Shown here one piece after another: positions 51,911 to 61,148 of a stretch of 64,000 nucleotides of DNA. Source of the stretch: Kineothrix sp. MB12-C1 (GTDB taxonomy: Bacteria > Bacillota > Clostridia > Lachnospirales > Lachnospiraceae); the NCBI RefSeq assembly GCF_030863805.1, contig NZ_CP132957.1, forward strand, positions 1,550,001 to 1,614,000. Direction: 5' to 3'. A model generated the notes under the pieces. The model saw only the letters and a list, made by a program, of their open reading frames with translations. It was not told where the DNA came from and did no database searches. Both the position numbers and the translations under genes were made by a program. Within the stretch, counting starts at the first letter, position 1, and each line of letters starts with the position of its first letter.

Positions 51911-52252
51911 ATGATATATCCCATCAGTGCCCCTCTTCTGGATTTCCTCATACTTTCCATTGTCAGGGATAGAGACAGCTACGGCTACCAAATCGGCCAG
52001 CAGCTAAAGAGCGTATCCTCCATGAAGGATTCCACCCTTTACCCAATACTCAGGCGCCTGTCAGAGAATGGTTTTGTCGTTACCTATGATCAGCCATTCC
52101 AGGGGCGCAACCGTAAGTATTACCGGATAACCGAGACCGGAAGAAAACAGTGGCAGTTTCAATACGAAGAATGGCAGTCCCATATCGCCGCTATTGAAGA
52201 AATTATAAATAAAGAAAACACTTTCCAAGAGGGAGGAAATGACAATGAATAA
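51911..52252 (+). CDS. PadR-family transcriptional regulator
   Basis: 113 residues: a winged helix domain seen as DFLILSIVRDRDSYGYQIGQQLK and STLYPILRRLSENGFVV, then a wing with RNRKYYRITETGRKQW and a C-terminal dimer helix. AAGGAG precedes the ATG. It is the first gene of a three-gene operon with overlapping starts (padR stop and DUF1700 start share bases), a common arrangement in Firmicutes in which PadR represses its own operon in response to envelope stress or other signals. The operator is probably the palindromes at 51709-51762. Confidence 0.93.
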   Translation: MIYPISAPLLDFLILSIVRDRDSYGYQIGQQLKSVSSMKDSTLYPILRRLSENGFVVTYDQPFQGRNRKYYRITETGRKQWQFQYEEWQSHIAAIEEIINKENTFQEGGNDNE

Positions 52253-52844
52253 AGCGGATTACATGCAGTCCTTGAAAAAGCAATTACGCCGCCTTCCAAG
52301 AGAGGACTTTGAGAAGGCTATCGAATATTTCGAGGAATATTTTTCCGATGCCGGAATTGAGAACGAAGCTCAGGTGATTGAAGATCTTGGCACTCCCGAA
52401 TTTGCCGCCGAACAAATTATCACCAATATTGCGCTTAAGAATACGAATGCCCCCGTAAAGGATGTTAAAAAAGGACTGAATGCCGTATGGGTGGGGGTTC
52501 TCGCAGTCTGCGCCGCACCTATCGCACTTCCTTTCGCTTTGGCTTTGGTCATAGTAATCGTTACCTTTGTATTCTGTATACTGATGGTAATCGCATGTTT
52601 TATCTTTTCAGGAATTGTTTTTACCCTTATGGGCCCCATCTGCATCGCCGCAGGGTTTACGGCCATTACCACGAATATTCCCGTATTTATCAGTTGTATA
52701 GGTACCGGCTTTGTTCTTATGGGAATCGGCATGCTGTTGACCTTCAGCATGGTACGTCTCTGCCAGCGGTTCCTTACCGCAATAGTGCGTTTCTTCGGTC
52801 GTCTCATCAGAAAAGGAGAGAGAAAAAATGAGCAAAACAAGTAA
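52245..52844 (+). CDS. DUF1700 membrane protein
   Basis: 199 residues from MNKADYMQSLKKQLRRLPRED; the ATG two codons earlier lies on the ribosome site GGAGGAA. An N-terminal helical segment (about 1-75) of DUF1700 type (EKAIEYFEEYFSDAG, VIEDLGTPEFAAEQI) is followed by two to four membrane helices (about 85-175) and a basic C-terminus. The gene overlaps padR and the DUF4097 gene at its two ends. Function is not known; the family is consistently found between PadR and DUF4097 genes. Confidence 0.9.
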   Translation: MNKADYMQSLKKQLRRLPREDFEKAIEYFEEYFSDAGIENEAQVIEDLGTPEFAAEQIITNIALKNTNAPVKDVKKGLNAVWVGVLAVCAAPIALPFALALVIVIVTFVFCILMVIACFIFSGIVFTLMGPICIAAGFTAITTNIPVFISCIGTGFVLMGIGMLLTFSMVRLCQRFLTAIVRFFGRLIRKGERKNEQNK

Positions 52845-54138
52845 ACTTCTTATTACATGCACCTTTCTAATCGGTATCGGTATTACCTTGTGCATTGTCG
52901 GTTTCCTTCTGGGAGGAAGGGTGTCCGGCATCGGTATAGGGCAAAACGGCATCCAAATATATACCTGGGGGAACTCCGGGCGGGAAGAATCGGCTCCTTC
53001 CTATGAAGAAGCCGAAGTCAAATTAGATTCTTATCAAAATATACGTATGAATGTCGCGTATGCCAATGTGGAGATCAAAGAATCCGATCACTACGGCATC
53101 GCTTATAAAATAGCAAAAAGAACTCCCATATCCTATGAAATAAAGGACGGCGTACTGAATATCGATCAAGGAAATAAGAAAAACGGTGTTTCTTCTAATT
53201 TTATGTTTTTTGGTTTCTCGGGGGTGCGTAACGAATATATATATGACACAGAATTTATTACTGTTTATATACCAAAAAGTGCGGTGTTGGGTGAAATTTC
53301 AATCAAGAACGACTGCGGGGATATCAATTTATCCAACCTAGAGGCTTCCTCCCTCGCCCTATATAATGACTATGGAAATATCGGGTTGACCTCCATAAAT
53401 ACCCCCGTCATTTCTCTTCAGATAAATTCCGGCAATTTAACCGCGAACAATATTAAGGCGGATAATTTTACAATAGTCAATGATTACGGCAATGTGGAAT
53501 TGGATAGGGTAGATGCAGAAACCCTCTCTTTGGAGATAAGTACAGGAAGCTTAGATATGGAAAACATCTCCGCGCAAACGGTCACAGTAACAGACGATTA
53601 TGGAGATGTGACATTGGACACGGTGAATGCAGGCTCTCTTTCCCTGAAGCTAAACACAAGTGATCTGACCTTGAACAATATCACGGCAAAATCTCTTATC
53701 TCAGACATCGATTACGGCAGCTTCGCTATGGACCAGGTCGCTATTGACGGAGACACAGACATTACAATAAACAGCGGCTCCTTGAAAATGAAAGAAGTAT
53801 CTACCCATACTCTATCTGTTATCAATCAATACGGATCTGTCATCGGCAGCACTTTATCCGCCGGGGATGTGAACTTCACCTTGGAGAGCGGTAATTGTGA
53901 AATCAAGGATTTTACATTTAATAATTGTGAAGCTTCTTCCGATTACGGAGATGTTACTCTTCATCTGACTGTTCCTGCTGCCGATTACTCTTACGATTTA
54001 TATACGGACTATGGTACTATAAAAATTGATAATCAGGATATGGGGGGGAAATATAGACCTATTTCCTCTTCCGATACGGAAAAACAAATTAAAATCGGCT
54101 GTGAGTCCGGCAATATCAAAATAAACAGCCCGCTGTAA
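52828..54138 (+). CDS. DUF4097-type beta-solenoid surface protein
   Basis: 436 residues. It overlaps DUF1700 by 17 bases and has GGAGAG ahead of the ATG. One membrane helix (about 8-29) without lipobox precedes an extracellular part. From about residue 170 a repeat of 38-39 residues recurs five times, each beginning DYG or QYG (DYGNIGL, DYGNVEL, DYGDVTL, DYGSFAM, QYGSVIG) and carrying a second half with the pattern S(G/T)(N/S/D)L. This predicts a right-handed beta-solenoid of DUF4097/adhesin type. It probably acts at the cell envelope; the partner is unknown. Confidence 0.9.
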   Translation: MSKTSKLLITCTFLIGIGITLCIVGFLLGGRVSGIGIGQNGIQIYTWGNSGREESAPSYEEAEVKLDSYQNIRMNVAYANVEIKESDHYGIAYKIAKRTPISYEIKDGVLNIDQGNKKNGVSSNFMFFGFSGVRNEYIYDTEFITVYIPKSAVLGEISIKNDCGDINLSNLEASSLALYNDYGNIGLTSINTPVISLQINSGNLTANNIKADNFTIVNDYGNVELDRVDAETLSLEISTGSLDMENISAQTVTVTDDYGDVTLDTVNAGSLSLKLNTSDLTLNNITAKSLISDIDYGSFAMDQVAIDGDTDITINSGSLKMKEVSTHTLSVINQYGSVIGSTLSAGDVNFTLESGNCEIKDFTFNNCEASSDYGDVTLHLTVPAADYSYDLYTDYGTIKIDNQDMGGKYRPISSSDTEKQIKIGCESGNIKINSPL

Positions 54139-54169
54139 AAGGTTTGCCTATGTAACCTATAGGATAAAA

Positions 54170-54209
54170 TTAAGCTGCAGTCTTTGCTCCCGGCAAAACT
54201 GCAGCTTAA
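54170..54209. terminator. Bidirectional terminator between DUF4097 and MCP genes
   Basis: TTAAGCTGCAGT (54170-54181) pairs exactly with ACTGCAGCTTAA (54198-54209), T-rich on both sides (CTTTATTCTTATT on plus, TTTTATCC on minus). It serves two converging genes. Confidence 0.75.
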
Positions 54210-54225
54210 CTTTATTCTTATTCCC

Positions 54226-56286
54226 TTAGATTCTAAAGCGCGCTATCTCTTCCATCAGCCTATCCGCGCCCTCTTTCGTCTGCATTACCTGATCCTTTAC
54301 ATCGGAAGCTCTTTCATTAATATCCTGAGCCCGCCCTGCAATATCGCTCGTTCCGCTGGCGCCTTCTCCTGCTGCCGTAGCTACATCGTCGATAGATGCA
54401 AGAATCTGTTCAATAGCATATAACAACTGCTCGGAAATCGAACCGAATTCTGTTACCAGATTATTTACATAATCTGCATCCTCGCTATATTGATCCGCCA
54501 CTTCCAATAATACTTCGTAGTCGCTGGCTACATCCTCGGAAACGTACTGAAGCAGTTCATTCGAACTCTTTGTCAAATAGCCTACAGAACCTGTTACTTT
54601 CTCCGTCATATCCTGAATCCGGAGTGTGGCTTGTTTGGACTGCTCTGCCAGATGTCTGATTTCCTCAGCCACTACCGCAAAGCCTCTTCCTGCCTCACCT
54701 GCTCTCGCTGCCTCAATAGCGGCATTCAGGGAAAGAAGGTTCGTCTGCTCCGTAATCTGCATAATATACTGTGTCAAGGTAGTGATTTCGTCTACCACCT
54801 TGGAATCCTCAATCGCCTTAGTCAAATTCTGTTTCGTGTTAGAGAACATCTCATTTGCTTTCTGTTGTGCCTCATTCACATCCTTCTTCGTCTTCTCCGC
54901 ACGTCCGAAGATCTCTCCCGCTGTAGCTGCGCCATCTTTCGATTTCTCTGCGATCCGGTTCGCAGCATCTTCAATTCTCTTGGAAGCATTCGCGATTTCC
55001 TGGGAAGAAGCCGCTGTCTCCTCCATACTTGCCGCCAGTTCCTGGGTCGTAGCAGAAATATCTTCAATACTGCCGCTTAGTTCTCTCACATCATCCACCG
55101 TATTCGTTACTTTCTCATCAATACTCCGTGATTCTTCCCTTACCTTATTAACAAGCTGCCTCAAGGATTCTTTCATATCGTTGATGGCATTGGCAATAGA
55201 ACCAATTTCATCCCTTCTTTGCAAAAGTTTCGCATTCACCTCTATCGTAAAATCGCCCTGAGCGATTGTCTCCACATATTCGGAAGACTTAGTAATCGGA
55301 ATGACAATACGTTTGGTCACTATTAAGATAACGATTATCGTTAACACTAAAATAAAGGTAGAAATGATTGCTACAAGGACAGAAAGGCTTACCGCACCCG
55401 CCCTAATTTCCTGTAAAGACATAAACGAAGCAAGAATCCATTCTGTTCCCGCCACACGATGAGGGTTCACCATGTACTGCATACCATCGATAGTAACTTC
55501 GAATCTTCCCTGATTATCACTTAACAATCTTTCCAATCCTGTAATTGCTACTTCATCTACCATTTTAAAGTTATTTTCCGGATTACTGCCATCTGCCAAA
55601 ATGGTTCCGGTGCTATGTACTATTATGGAAAACCCCGTTTCACCATTCTTCATCTGGCTTAACATATCACTGATTACCGACTGTTCCACATCGATTCCAA
55701 GTACTCCCAGGACTTTTCCATTTCCATCGGTAAAAGTTCTTACATTGCTCGTAATCATCGTTTTAGTAAAAGTATCTATATAAGGGTCTGTTCTGACAAT
55801 CTCCCCATTGCCTGAAATACCCGTTTTATACCAACTCTTTTCTGCCGTATTATATGCTTCAGCAAGTCCCGACTCCGGCCACTGGAGATAACCGCCCTGT
55901 TCCGTACCCATATAAACATACATCGTTCCCGGATGACTCAGCGCATATTGTTCGAAGACTTCGTAAATCTTCTGCTCTATCCCTCCATTTTTCGAGGGAG
56001 TCATTTTATCTACAGCCGCGGGATACGAAGTAATATTCCCGTTGGCTTCCATCACGGTGGGGTTCGTAGCCACCATATTGATGTTCTGATCCAACTGTTT
56101 ATAGAAACTAGTGATCGCCTCCTCTACAATTTTCATCTGTTCCGTGGAATTGCTATAATAATCCTGCATGGCACGATTGGTCACCTGATAACTGATGACA
56201 CCGACAATTGCCGTTAATGAAGTGACGAGTGCAATAATAAATACTGCCAAAATCTGTGTTTGAATACTCTTAAATCCCTTCCTCAT
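54226..56286 (-). CDS. Methyl-accepting chemotaxis protein with double Cache sensor
   Basis: 686 residues: helix 1 (about 10-32), a dCACHE_1 sensor (about 35-290; [25 protein letters not shown]), helix 2 (about 297-320), HAMP, and the signalling coiled coil. The tip reads [30 protein letters not shown] (described, not quoted whole). The Arg that usually precedes WY in the amino-acid-binding Cache motif is not at the expected place, so an amino acid ligand is uncertain. It is a single gene ending at the shared hairpin 54170-54209. Confidence 0.92.
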   Translation of the reverse strand: MRKGFKSIQTQILAVFIIALVTSLTAIVGVISYQVTNRAMQDYYSNSTEQMKIVEEAITSFYKQLDQNINMVATNPTVMEANGNITSYPAAVDKMTPSKNGGIEQKIYEVFEQYALSHPGTMYVYMGTEQGGYLQWPESGLAEAYNTAEKSWYKTGISGNGEIVRTDPYIDTFTKTMITSNVRTFTDGNGKVLGVLGIDVEQSVISDMLSQMKNGETGFSIIVHSTGTILADGSNPENNFKMVDEVAITGLERLLSDNQGRFEVTIDGMQYMVNPHRVAGTEWILASFMSLQEIRAGAVSLSVLVAIISTFILVLTIIVILIVTKRIVIPITKSSEYVETIAQGDFTIEVNAKLLQRRDEIGSIANAINDMKESLRQLVNKVREESRSIDEKVTNTVDDVRELSGSIEDISATTQELAASMEETAASSQEIANASKRIEDAANRIAEKSKDGAATAGEIFGRAEKTKKDVNEAQQKANEMFSNTKQNLTKAIEDSKVVDEITTLTQYIMQITEQTNLLSLNAAIEAARAGEAGRGFAVVAEEIRHLAEQSKQATLRIQDMTEKVTGSVGYLTKSSNELLQYVSEDVASDYEVLLEVADQYSEDADYVNNLVTEFGSISEQLLYAIEQILASIDDVATAAGEGASGTSDIAGRAQDINERASDVKDQVMQTKEGADRLMEEIARFRI

Positions 56287-56507
56287 ACATATTCCTCTTT
56301 TCTTTTGTCTTTTGTCTTTGCCTTTCCAACCTTACTTTCTGAACCAGAATACATAACAATACGTTTTTTCATACATTTGTTCCATCATTATATCATAACG
56401 ATGTGTTAGTTTCTATCATTATTAATGCACCACTTTTCATATATTTATCTACTCTTATTTGTATCTTATTAACAGAACAAAAATGTTAATCCTATAGAAT
56501 AAAGTAA

Positions 56508-56539
56508 GGGCAGGCAATCCCTTTACGTATCGCCTGCCC
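56508..56539 (-). terminator. Terminator overlapping the amidase stop codon
   Basis: GGGCAGGC (56508-56515) pairs exactly with GCCTGCCC (56532-56539). The stop codon of the gene (56523-56525) is in the loop. TTACTTTATT follows on the minus strand. Confidence 0.65.
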
Positions 56540-57338
56540 GTTTCATATATTCACTTAAATCTGCAAGAAGCTGTTCCCATTCTTCCTCGTGTTCCACATA
56601 ATATTTCGGACAATGTTTCCCGCCTTCATCATAGTGGCGGAGTACATCCTCCGGCTCCAGTTGGTATTTATGTAAGAGCCATGCTGTCATCTCAATCAAA
56701 GACCGGTAAGTCGCTTCGGTAAACTTCCCATCCTCTCTTTCATAACAGCATTCGATAGAAATGGAATCGTAATTACGCTTCATCACTGCATAAGCAATCT
56801 CCTGTGTAGGAATACATTGCACTATCTCACCGTCGGCATCTATAATAAAATGGGCGCTGGCAGAACGTTCCTGAGTCTCACCGAGTGACTCGAAATAGCT
56901 GCGATTCTGCATAGCCGTCGTTCCTGCATTCGCTGTATAATGAATAAAGATATTCTTCACCTCCGGCAACGGGATGCCCGGCCGGGAAAACTCATTAATC
57001 GTAAGTAAGGATACATTCAATTGAGGGTGCTCCAAATCTGTGGCGTAGAAATCCTGCCACTTCCCCTTCCTTTGTCCGAAGATTGACTCCCGCTCAAGAG
57101 TCTGCACCATCTGAGCCGTCTCCATACCCACTGTGTTGCGATAGGCAAAGCTGAATAAAAAGATAATTCCTATCATTATTCCACAAAACAACATAGCCGC
57201 CATCCCCAACGCTGCTGCCCGAATCATCTTCCGTTTCCTTCTCCGCCTTCTTCTGAGCTCACGCTCTTTCGGCGTTAACCTTCTCCGTCTCTCCCTAGCT
57301 CCCGGCATATCTTCTGCCATTATCCCCTGTATATCCAT
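56523..57338 (-). CDS. Membrane-anchored N-acetylmuramoyl-L-alanine amidase (Amidase_2)
   Basis: 271 residues. An Arg-rich cytoplasmic start (RRRRRRKRK near 29-37), one membrane helix (about 41-65), then an extracellular zinc amidase domain (about 125-255). The zinc ligands fit IHYTANAG (His), LRHYDEGGKHCPKYY (His) and the Cys of KHCPK, with the acidic or Tyr residues between. It trims peptidoglycan at the cell wall. The order helix-then-domain and the length are common for clostridial enzymes. GGAAGGG precedes the ATG. It could take part in spore or wall turnover; the sequence gives no more. Confidence 0.9.
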   Translation of the reverse strand: MDIQGIMAEDMPGARERRRRLTPKERELRRRRRRKRKMIRAAALGMAAMLFCGIMIGIIFLFSFAYRNTVGMETAQMVQTLERESIFGQRKGKWQDFYATDLEHPQLNVSLLTINEFSRPGIPLPEVKNIFIHYTANAGTTAMQNRSYFESLGETQERSASAHFIIDADGEIVQCIPTQEIAYAVMKRNYDSISIECCYEREDGKFTEATYRSLIEMTAWLLHKYQLEPEDVLRHYDEGGKHCPKYYVEHEEEWEQLLADLSEYMKRAGDT

Positions 57339-57515
57339 ACCTCATTCCCTTCCGTAAAAGTTATAACTCTCGCACGGAAAATAAAAGTCTGAATATATAG
57401 AAAATATCTCTATAACTTCTATAAAAATGCGTGCGCATCTCCTATTATACACAACACGCTTTCTCAAATCCAAAGCTATCCACATCTTTAAGAATAAATT
57501 AAGATTCCTTTATCC

Positions 57516-58433
57516 CTATATCATATCGAAGAGATTCATCTGCCCTTCCCCATAGCCTTTCTTATAAGCGTGGATAATATCTTTCATCTTATATAAAATA
57601 CCGTATTTTTCACATTCATGCACAAATACTGCATATAATTGCTTTGCTCTGGGAGATCTGCATTCATACGTCTCTCCATACCGCTTGCGATATTGCCCGA
57701 TTAAGTTATCCCCCGGGAACAATTCATTTAGTTTGCCATAATAATAGTCTCTCTGATTCTGCCTGAGCGTTACACCAAAGGCAGGATAAATGAAATTCAC
57801 AGAACACTGAGCGGCCTGGCGAACAATGTTTAAAATATTCTCCTCATTATCCTCTAAAAAAGGTAAAACCGGCATAAGTAATATGCCGGCAAATATCCCA
57901 CTTTTCCGTAAATCTACAAGTGCTTCCAAACGCTTTGAAGAAACAGCCACACCCGGTTCCAGTTTCGCTGCCATCTCATCATCAGCTGTCGTAATGGTCA
58001 TCTTACATAACACAGGAGAATGCTCCTTAATTTCGGATAAAATATCAATATCCCGCGTAATCAGAGGACTCTTCGTCGCAATAGCTGCTCCGAATTCAAA
58101 GGCAGAAATAAGTTCAAGAGCATGCCTGGTGAGACATAGTTTCCCTTCAAAAGGATTATACGGATCGCTCATAGCTCCTGTCCCTATCACTCCCTTTTTC
58201 ACCTTGCGGCGCAAATCATCGCGAATAATGGAAAGAGCATTTTCTTTGGCACGTACCCTGTCGAAATCTTCAATACGATAACATTCTGACCGACTGTCAC
58301 AATAAATACATCCGTGACAGCAGCCCTTGTATATATTCATATTATAATCTGTACCGAACCATTCACTGCTCTTCGTCTTAGTTACGATTGTTTTTGCAGG
58401 AATATATTCTATTGCATCCCATGTCTTATCCAT
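57516..58433 (-). CDS. SPL-family radical SAM protein
   Basis: 305 residues. The [4Fe-4S] motif is C-x3-C-x2-C (Cys38, Cys42, Cys45) in CCHGCIYCDSRS, followed by GTGAMSDPYNPFE, both typical of the SPL/Rv2578c-like group. The catalytic Cys used by true spore photoproduct lyase is not clearly assignable here, so the substrate is unknown and DNA repair should not be assumed. It begins 7 bases after the TelA gene and is the last of the XpaC-TelA-SPL unit, which suggests co-expression. Confidence 0.88.
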   Translation of the reverse strand: MDKTWDAIEYIPAKTIVTKTKSSEWFGTDYNMNIYKGCCHGCIYCDSRSECYRIEDFDRVRAKENALSIIRDDLRRKVKKGVIGTGAMSDPYNPFEGKLCLTRHALELISAFEFGAAIATKSPLITRDIDILSEIKEHSPVLCKMTITTADDEMAAKLEPGVAVSSKRLEALVDLRKSGIFAGILLMPVLPFLEDNEENILNIVRQAAQCSVNFIYPAFGVTLRQNQRDYYYGKLNELFPGDNLIGQYRKRYGETYECRSPRAKQLYAVFVHECEKYGILYKMKDIIHAYKKGYGEGQMNLFDMI

Positions 58434-58440
58434 ACCTTCT

Positions 58441-59616
58441 TTAGCCCTTCATCTGTAAAAGGCGATTCTTCAATTCTCCTTCAATGCGAGACAATTCTAC
58501 CTCCGCCTCTCTTCTCTTCTGGCGGCCCTCCTCCTGAATTCTCACAACCTCATCTAAGGTAGAAATGAGAGATTCATTCGTCTGCCTTAGCGTCTCAATA
58601 TCCACAATGCTTCTTTCCGCTTCTTTTGCAGTCTCTACCGTGGCCACTTTAAGTACCGCCGCATTCTTACGAAGCAATTCGTTGGTCATATCCGTCACTT
58701 CACGCTGCGCCTGCGCCGCCTGTGTGGAATGGGTGATTCCCAGCGCTAATACCATCTGACTCTTCCAGAGAGGAATGGTGTTCACAAGCGTAGACTGGAT
58801 CTTCTCCGACATAATAGTATCATTGCTTTGTACAAGTCTGATCTGGGGAGCCATCTGGATGGATACCATCCTTGTCAACTCCAGATCATGGACCTTCTTC
58901 TCGAATCGGTCGCACTGTGCTACAAAATCGTTCACCATCTGTGCATCCTCAGGCAGATTGCTGGCCTGAGCCTTCTCCATAAGAACAGGAAGCTCCTCCT
59001 GCCTTACCTTGTTCAATTTCTTCTTGCCTGCAAGAATATACATGGAAAGTTCTTTAAAGTAATTCTTATTCAGGTCATACATCTTATCGAGCATAGCGGT
59101 ATCCTTCATAAGCTGGATCTGATGCTCCTCCAAAACACCGCTGATTTTATTAATATTCACTTCTGCCTTGTCATATTTACTCTTCATAGCCGCAATTTTA
59201 TTGCTGCCCTTCTTGAACATTCCAAGGAAGCCCTTTTCCTCTTCTTCATCGAACCGTTTCAACTCATAGACTACGCTGGATAACAATTCACCGATTTCCC
59301 CAAGATCCTTACTTCTGACATTAGAAAGAGCAGTCTCCGAGAAATCTGCAATTTTCTTCTGTGCACCGGCTCCGTACTGCAAAATAATAGTGGAATTCTT
59401 CAAATCTATCTTCGATGCGAAATCATCCACCATCCTTCGCTCTTCCACGGATAATGTGCTTTCATCCAAAGCCATCGCTTCCGCTTGTTTCTTCGCTGCC
59501 TGCTCTGTCAGGCCATCTTGTACTACTACTGCCGGTGCCTCGGGCGCCTTTGCTATTTCCTCAAAAGGGTCAAGTGTCAAAACCGGCATTTCATTTCTGC
59601 TTTCTTCCATCGTCAT
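58441..59616 (-). CDS. telA: TelA-family toxic anion resistance protein
   Basis: 391 residues, matching TelA/KlaA. A long helical protein without membrane segments: MVDDFASKIDLKNSTIILQYGAGAQKKIADFSE is the family's N-terminal signature (cut here for description), and LVNTIPLWKSQMVLALGI its C-terminal one. TelA genes are linked to tellurite resistance by name, but the function in most Firmicutes is not known. Its partner XpaC precedes it by 11 bases. AAGGAG lies seven bases before the ATG. Confidence 0.93.
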   Translation of the reverse strand: MTMEESRNEMPVLTLDPFEEIAKAPEAPAVVVQDGLTEQAAKKQAEAMALDESTLSVEERRMVDDFASKIDLKNSTIILQYGAGAQKKIADFSETALSNVRSKDLGEIGELLSSVVYELKRFDEEEEKGFLGMFKKGSNKIAAMKSKYDKAEVNINKISGVLEEHQIQLMKDTAMLDKMYDLNKNYFKELSMYILAGKKKLNKVRQEELPVLMEKAQASNLPEDAQMVNDFVAQCDRFEKKVHDLELTRMVSIQMAPQIRLVQSNDTIMSEKIQSTLVNTIPLWKSQMVLALGITHSTQAAQAQREVTDMTNELLRKNAAVLKVATVETAKEAERSIVDIETLRQTNESLISTLDEVVRIQEEGRQKRREAEVELSRIEGELKNRLLQMKG

Positions 59617-59627
59617 TATCCGCTCCT

Positions 59628-60896
59628 TTATTCCGCTTTATTTTTTATTGTAAACTCATCCTTTAACAAGCCTTCCTGTGCAAGCATTGCGGACAACACA
59701 GAAATATCAGTAGAAATATCCATGGCATCATCCTCAAATAGCTTGTCGAACATCTTTTCAAAAGCAATATTGATATCATCCAACATCTTCTCGATTTCAT
59801 TCTTGGCAACGGTAATATTTTCTCCCTGTACCGGTTGCTCGCTGAATTCCTGATATGTTTCCACCAGCTTCAAGGTCGTCGGCATATAATAGCTCATAAA
59901 CCTTCTAATATCCGGCAGCTTCTCAGGGTTTTCCTCAATATGTTCAAAAATACGCACACAGACCTGCTCCAAACGGTCCAGTTTACTGGAAATCGCTTCC
60001 TCAGGCAGTTTATCGTTCGCCTTTTTAATACGGCGAATATATTCTTTTCCTTCTTCTATCGTTATCTTAAGTTGTTTTTTAACCGGGTCCTGCTCCAGTA
60101 ACTCTTTCTCCATCTCCAGGCGTTTAGCTTCCTCTTGCCGTAATTCCAGCTCCTTTTGCGCCTCCTTGTACATATGATAGGAGTCCTCCGTCAACATAAA
60201 GCAAGTTCCTTGTTCATCCAAATGTCCTTCATAGAACCATTTGCGCCTTATCATTTTTTTTAGATCTTTGAGGACAAATTTCTCTTTCTTCTGTACAATC
60301 TCCGAAAGGCTTTTAATGGAGTGAAAATCCTTCTCCCCCATCGCCTTCACATATTTTCGAAACCTCTTCACTCTGCTGCGTAAGAATCCTCCGACACCGG
60401 CCGCCGCTGTACAAACACAGGCAATTGCAAGGGGAACCTCCACGGGAAGGAGCATTGTACCGAGCACCTGCGCCGCAAAAAAAGACAGACTATAGGCTAC
60501 CAGAGAATAAGCGAAGAATATAATAGCTCCCATCGTCCCAAATACACCGAGAAGAATGCCGGATACGCTGCCTTCCGGACTTTTTTTCACCGGAAGTTGT
60601 CTCTTTTTCTCATACTTTTTGACAGGCGGCTTAGTTTTTGCCTGTTTCTCATAACGGTAAGGTTCCTGCCCCACTGTCTTGGACGTTCCATTCGAAGAAG
60701 AAGCCTTACGATTCGCCTCCATGCTCTTATTCACGTTATCAGCAGCTTCTTTTACAGAGCGGCTGACACCTTGCATCGTACTTTCAACAGTCATCCTTAT
60801 ATTTTCCTGTAATTCCCTTACTTCTTTGGAATTAGCGAATTTTTCTATTTTCTCTCCTATTTCCCGACCCAAATCAGAAAAATCCTTCTCATTCAT
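59628..60896 (-). CDS. xpaC: XpaC-type 5-bromo-4-chloroindolyl phosphate hydrolysis family protein
   Basis: 422 residues from ATG at 60896; a GTG start at 60911 is also in frame but has no better ribosome site. An N-terminal amphipathic helical part (about 1-90) rich in Lys/Pro, two membrane helices (about 120-165), then a long coiled coil (about 170-400; RRKWFYEGHLDEQGTCFMLTEDSY at the start). Named for a phosphatase phenotype; the true activity is unknown. It is consistently paired with TelA, as here. A promoter candidate lies at 60974-61003. Confidence 0.85.
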   Translation of the reverse strand: MNEKDFSDLGREIGEKIEKFANSKEVRELQENIRMTVESTMQGVSRSVKEAADNVNKSMEANRKASSSNGTSKTVGQEPYRYEKQAKTKPPVKKYEKKRQLPVKKSPEGSVSGILLGVFGTMGAIIFFAYSLVAYSLSFFAAQVLGTMLLPVEVPLAIACVCTAAAGVGGFLRSRVKRFRKYVKAMGEKDFHSIKSLSEIVQKKEKFVLKDLKKMIRRKWFYEGHLDEQGTCFMLTEDSYHMYKEAQKELELRQEEAKRLEMEKELLEQDPVKKQLKITIEEGKEYIRRIKKANDKLPEEAISSKLDRLEQVCVRIFEHIEENPEKLPDIRRFMSYYMPTTLKLVETYQEFSEQPVQGENITVAKNEIEKMLDDINIAFEKMFDKLFEDDAMDISTDISVLSAMLAQEGLLKDEFTIKNKAE

Positions 60897-60973
60897 TTCT
60901 CCGCTCTCCACTGCTTTATTATGTTAACATTTAATATAGTTGCTTAATTCTATCAATAGAAATACACTTTAGT

Positions 60974-61003
60974 AGTATATCATATTGATGACGTAAAGTA
61001 CAA
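60974..61003 (-). promoter_or_regulatory. Possible promoter of the xpaC-telA unit
   Basis: Minus strand: TTGTAC (61003-60998), 18-base spacer, TATACT (60979-60974), about 80 bases before the xpaC start. Confidence 0.5.
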
Positions 61004-61036
61004 GAAGCGAGTAGTTATTTTCACAGTAAATACAAG

Positions 61037-61069
61037 GTTATTGTTCATGACGAAACTGTGAACAGCAAC
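61037..61069. repeat. Short member of the GTTACTGTTCA repeat family
   Basis: gttattgttcat (61037-61048) and gtgaacagcaac (61058-61069) are inverse complements with three mismatches; the right end resembles the right ends at 15561 and 27843, including the AACAATA extension. Confidence 0.45.
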
Positions 61070-61073
61070 AATA

Positions 61074-61100
61074 CAGGAGAGGCAATTCTCGCCTCTCCTG
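61074..61100 (-). terminator. Terminator after the sigma/anti-sigma genes
   Basis: CAGGAGAGGC (61074-61083) pairs with GCCTCTCCTG (61091-61100), 48 bases past the anti-sigma stop. The T-run is weak. Confidence 0.6.
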
Positions 61101-61148
61101 TTGTTACACCGACATCTATCGATCTTTTCTTTATTTTATCTGTTCTAT

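Noticed and set aside
57516-58433. Calling this gene spore photoproduct lyase (splB)
   Set aside because: It shares the radical SAM motif and family, but the lyase's catalytic Cys could not be identified, so only the broader family is claimed.
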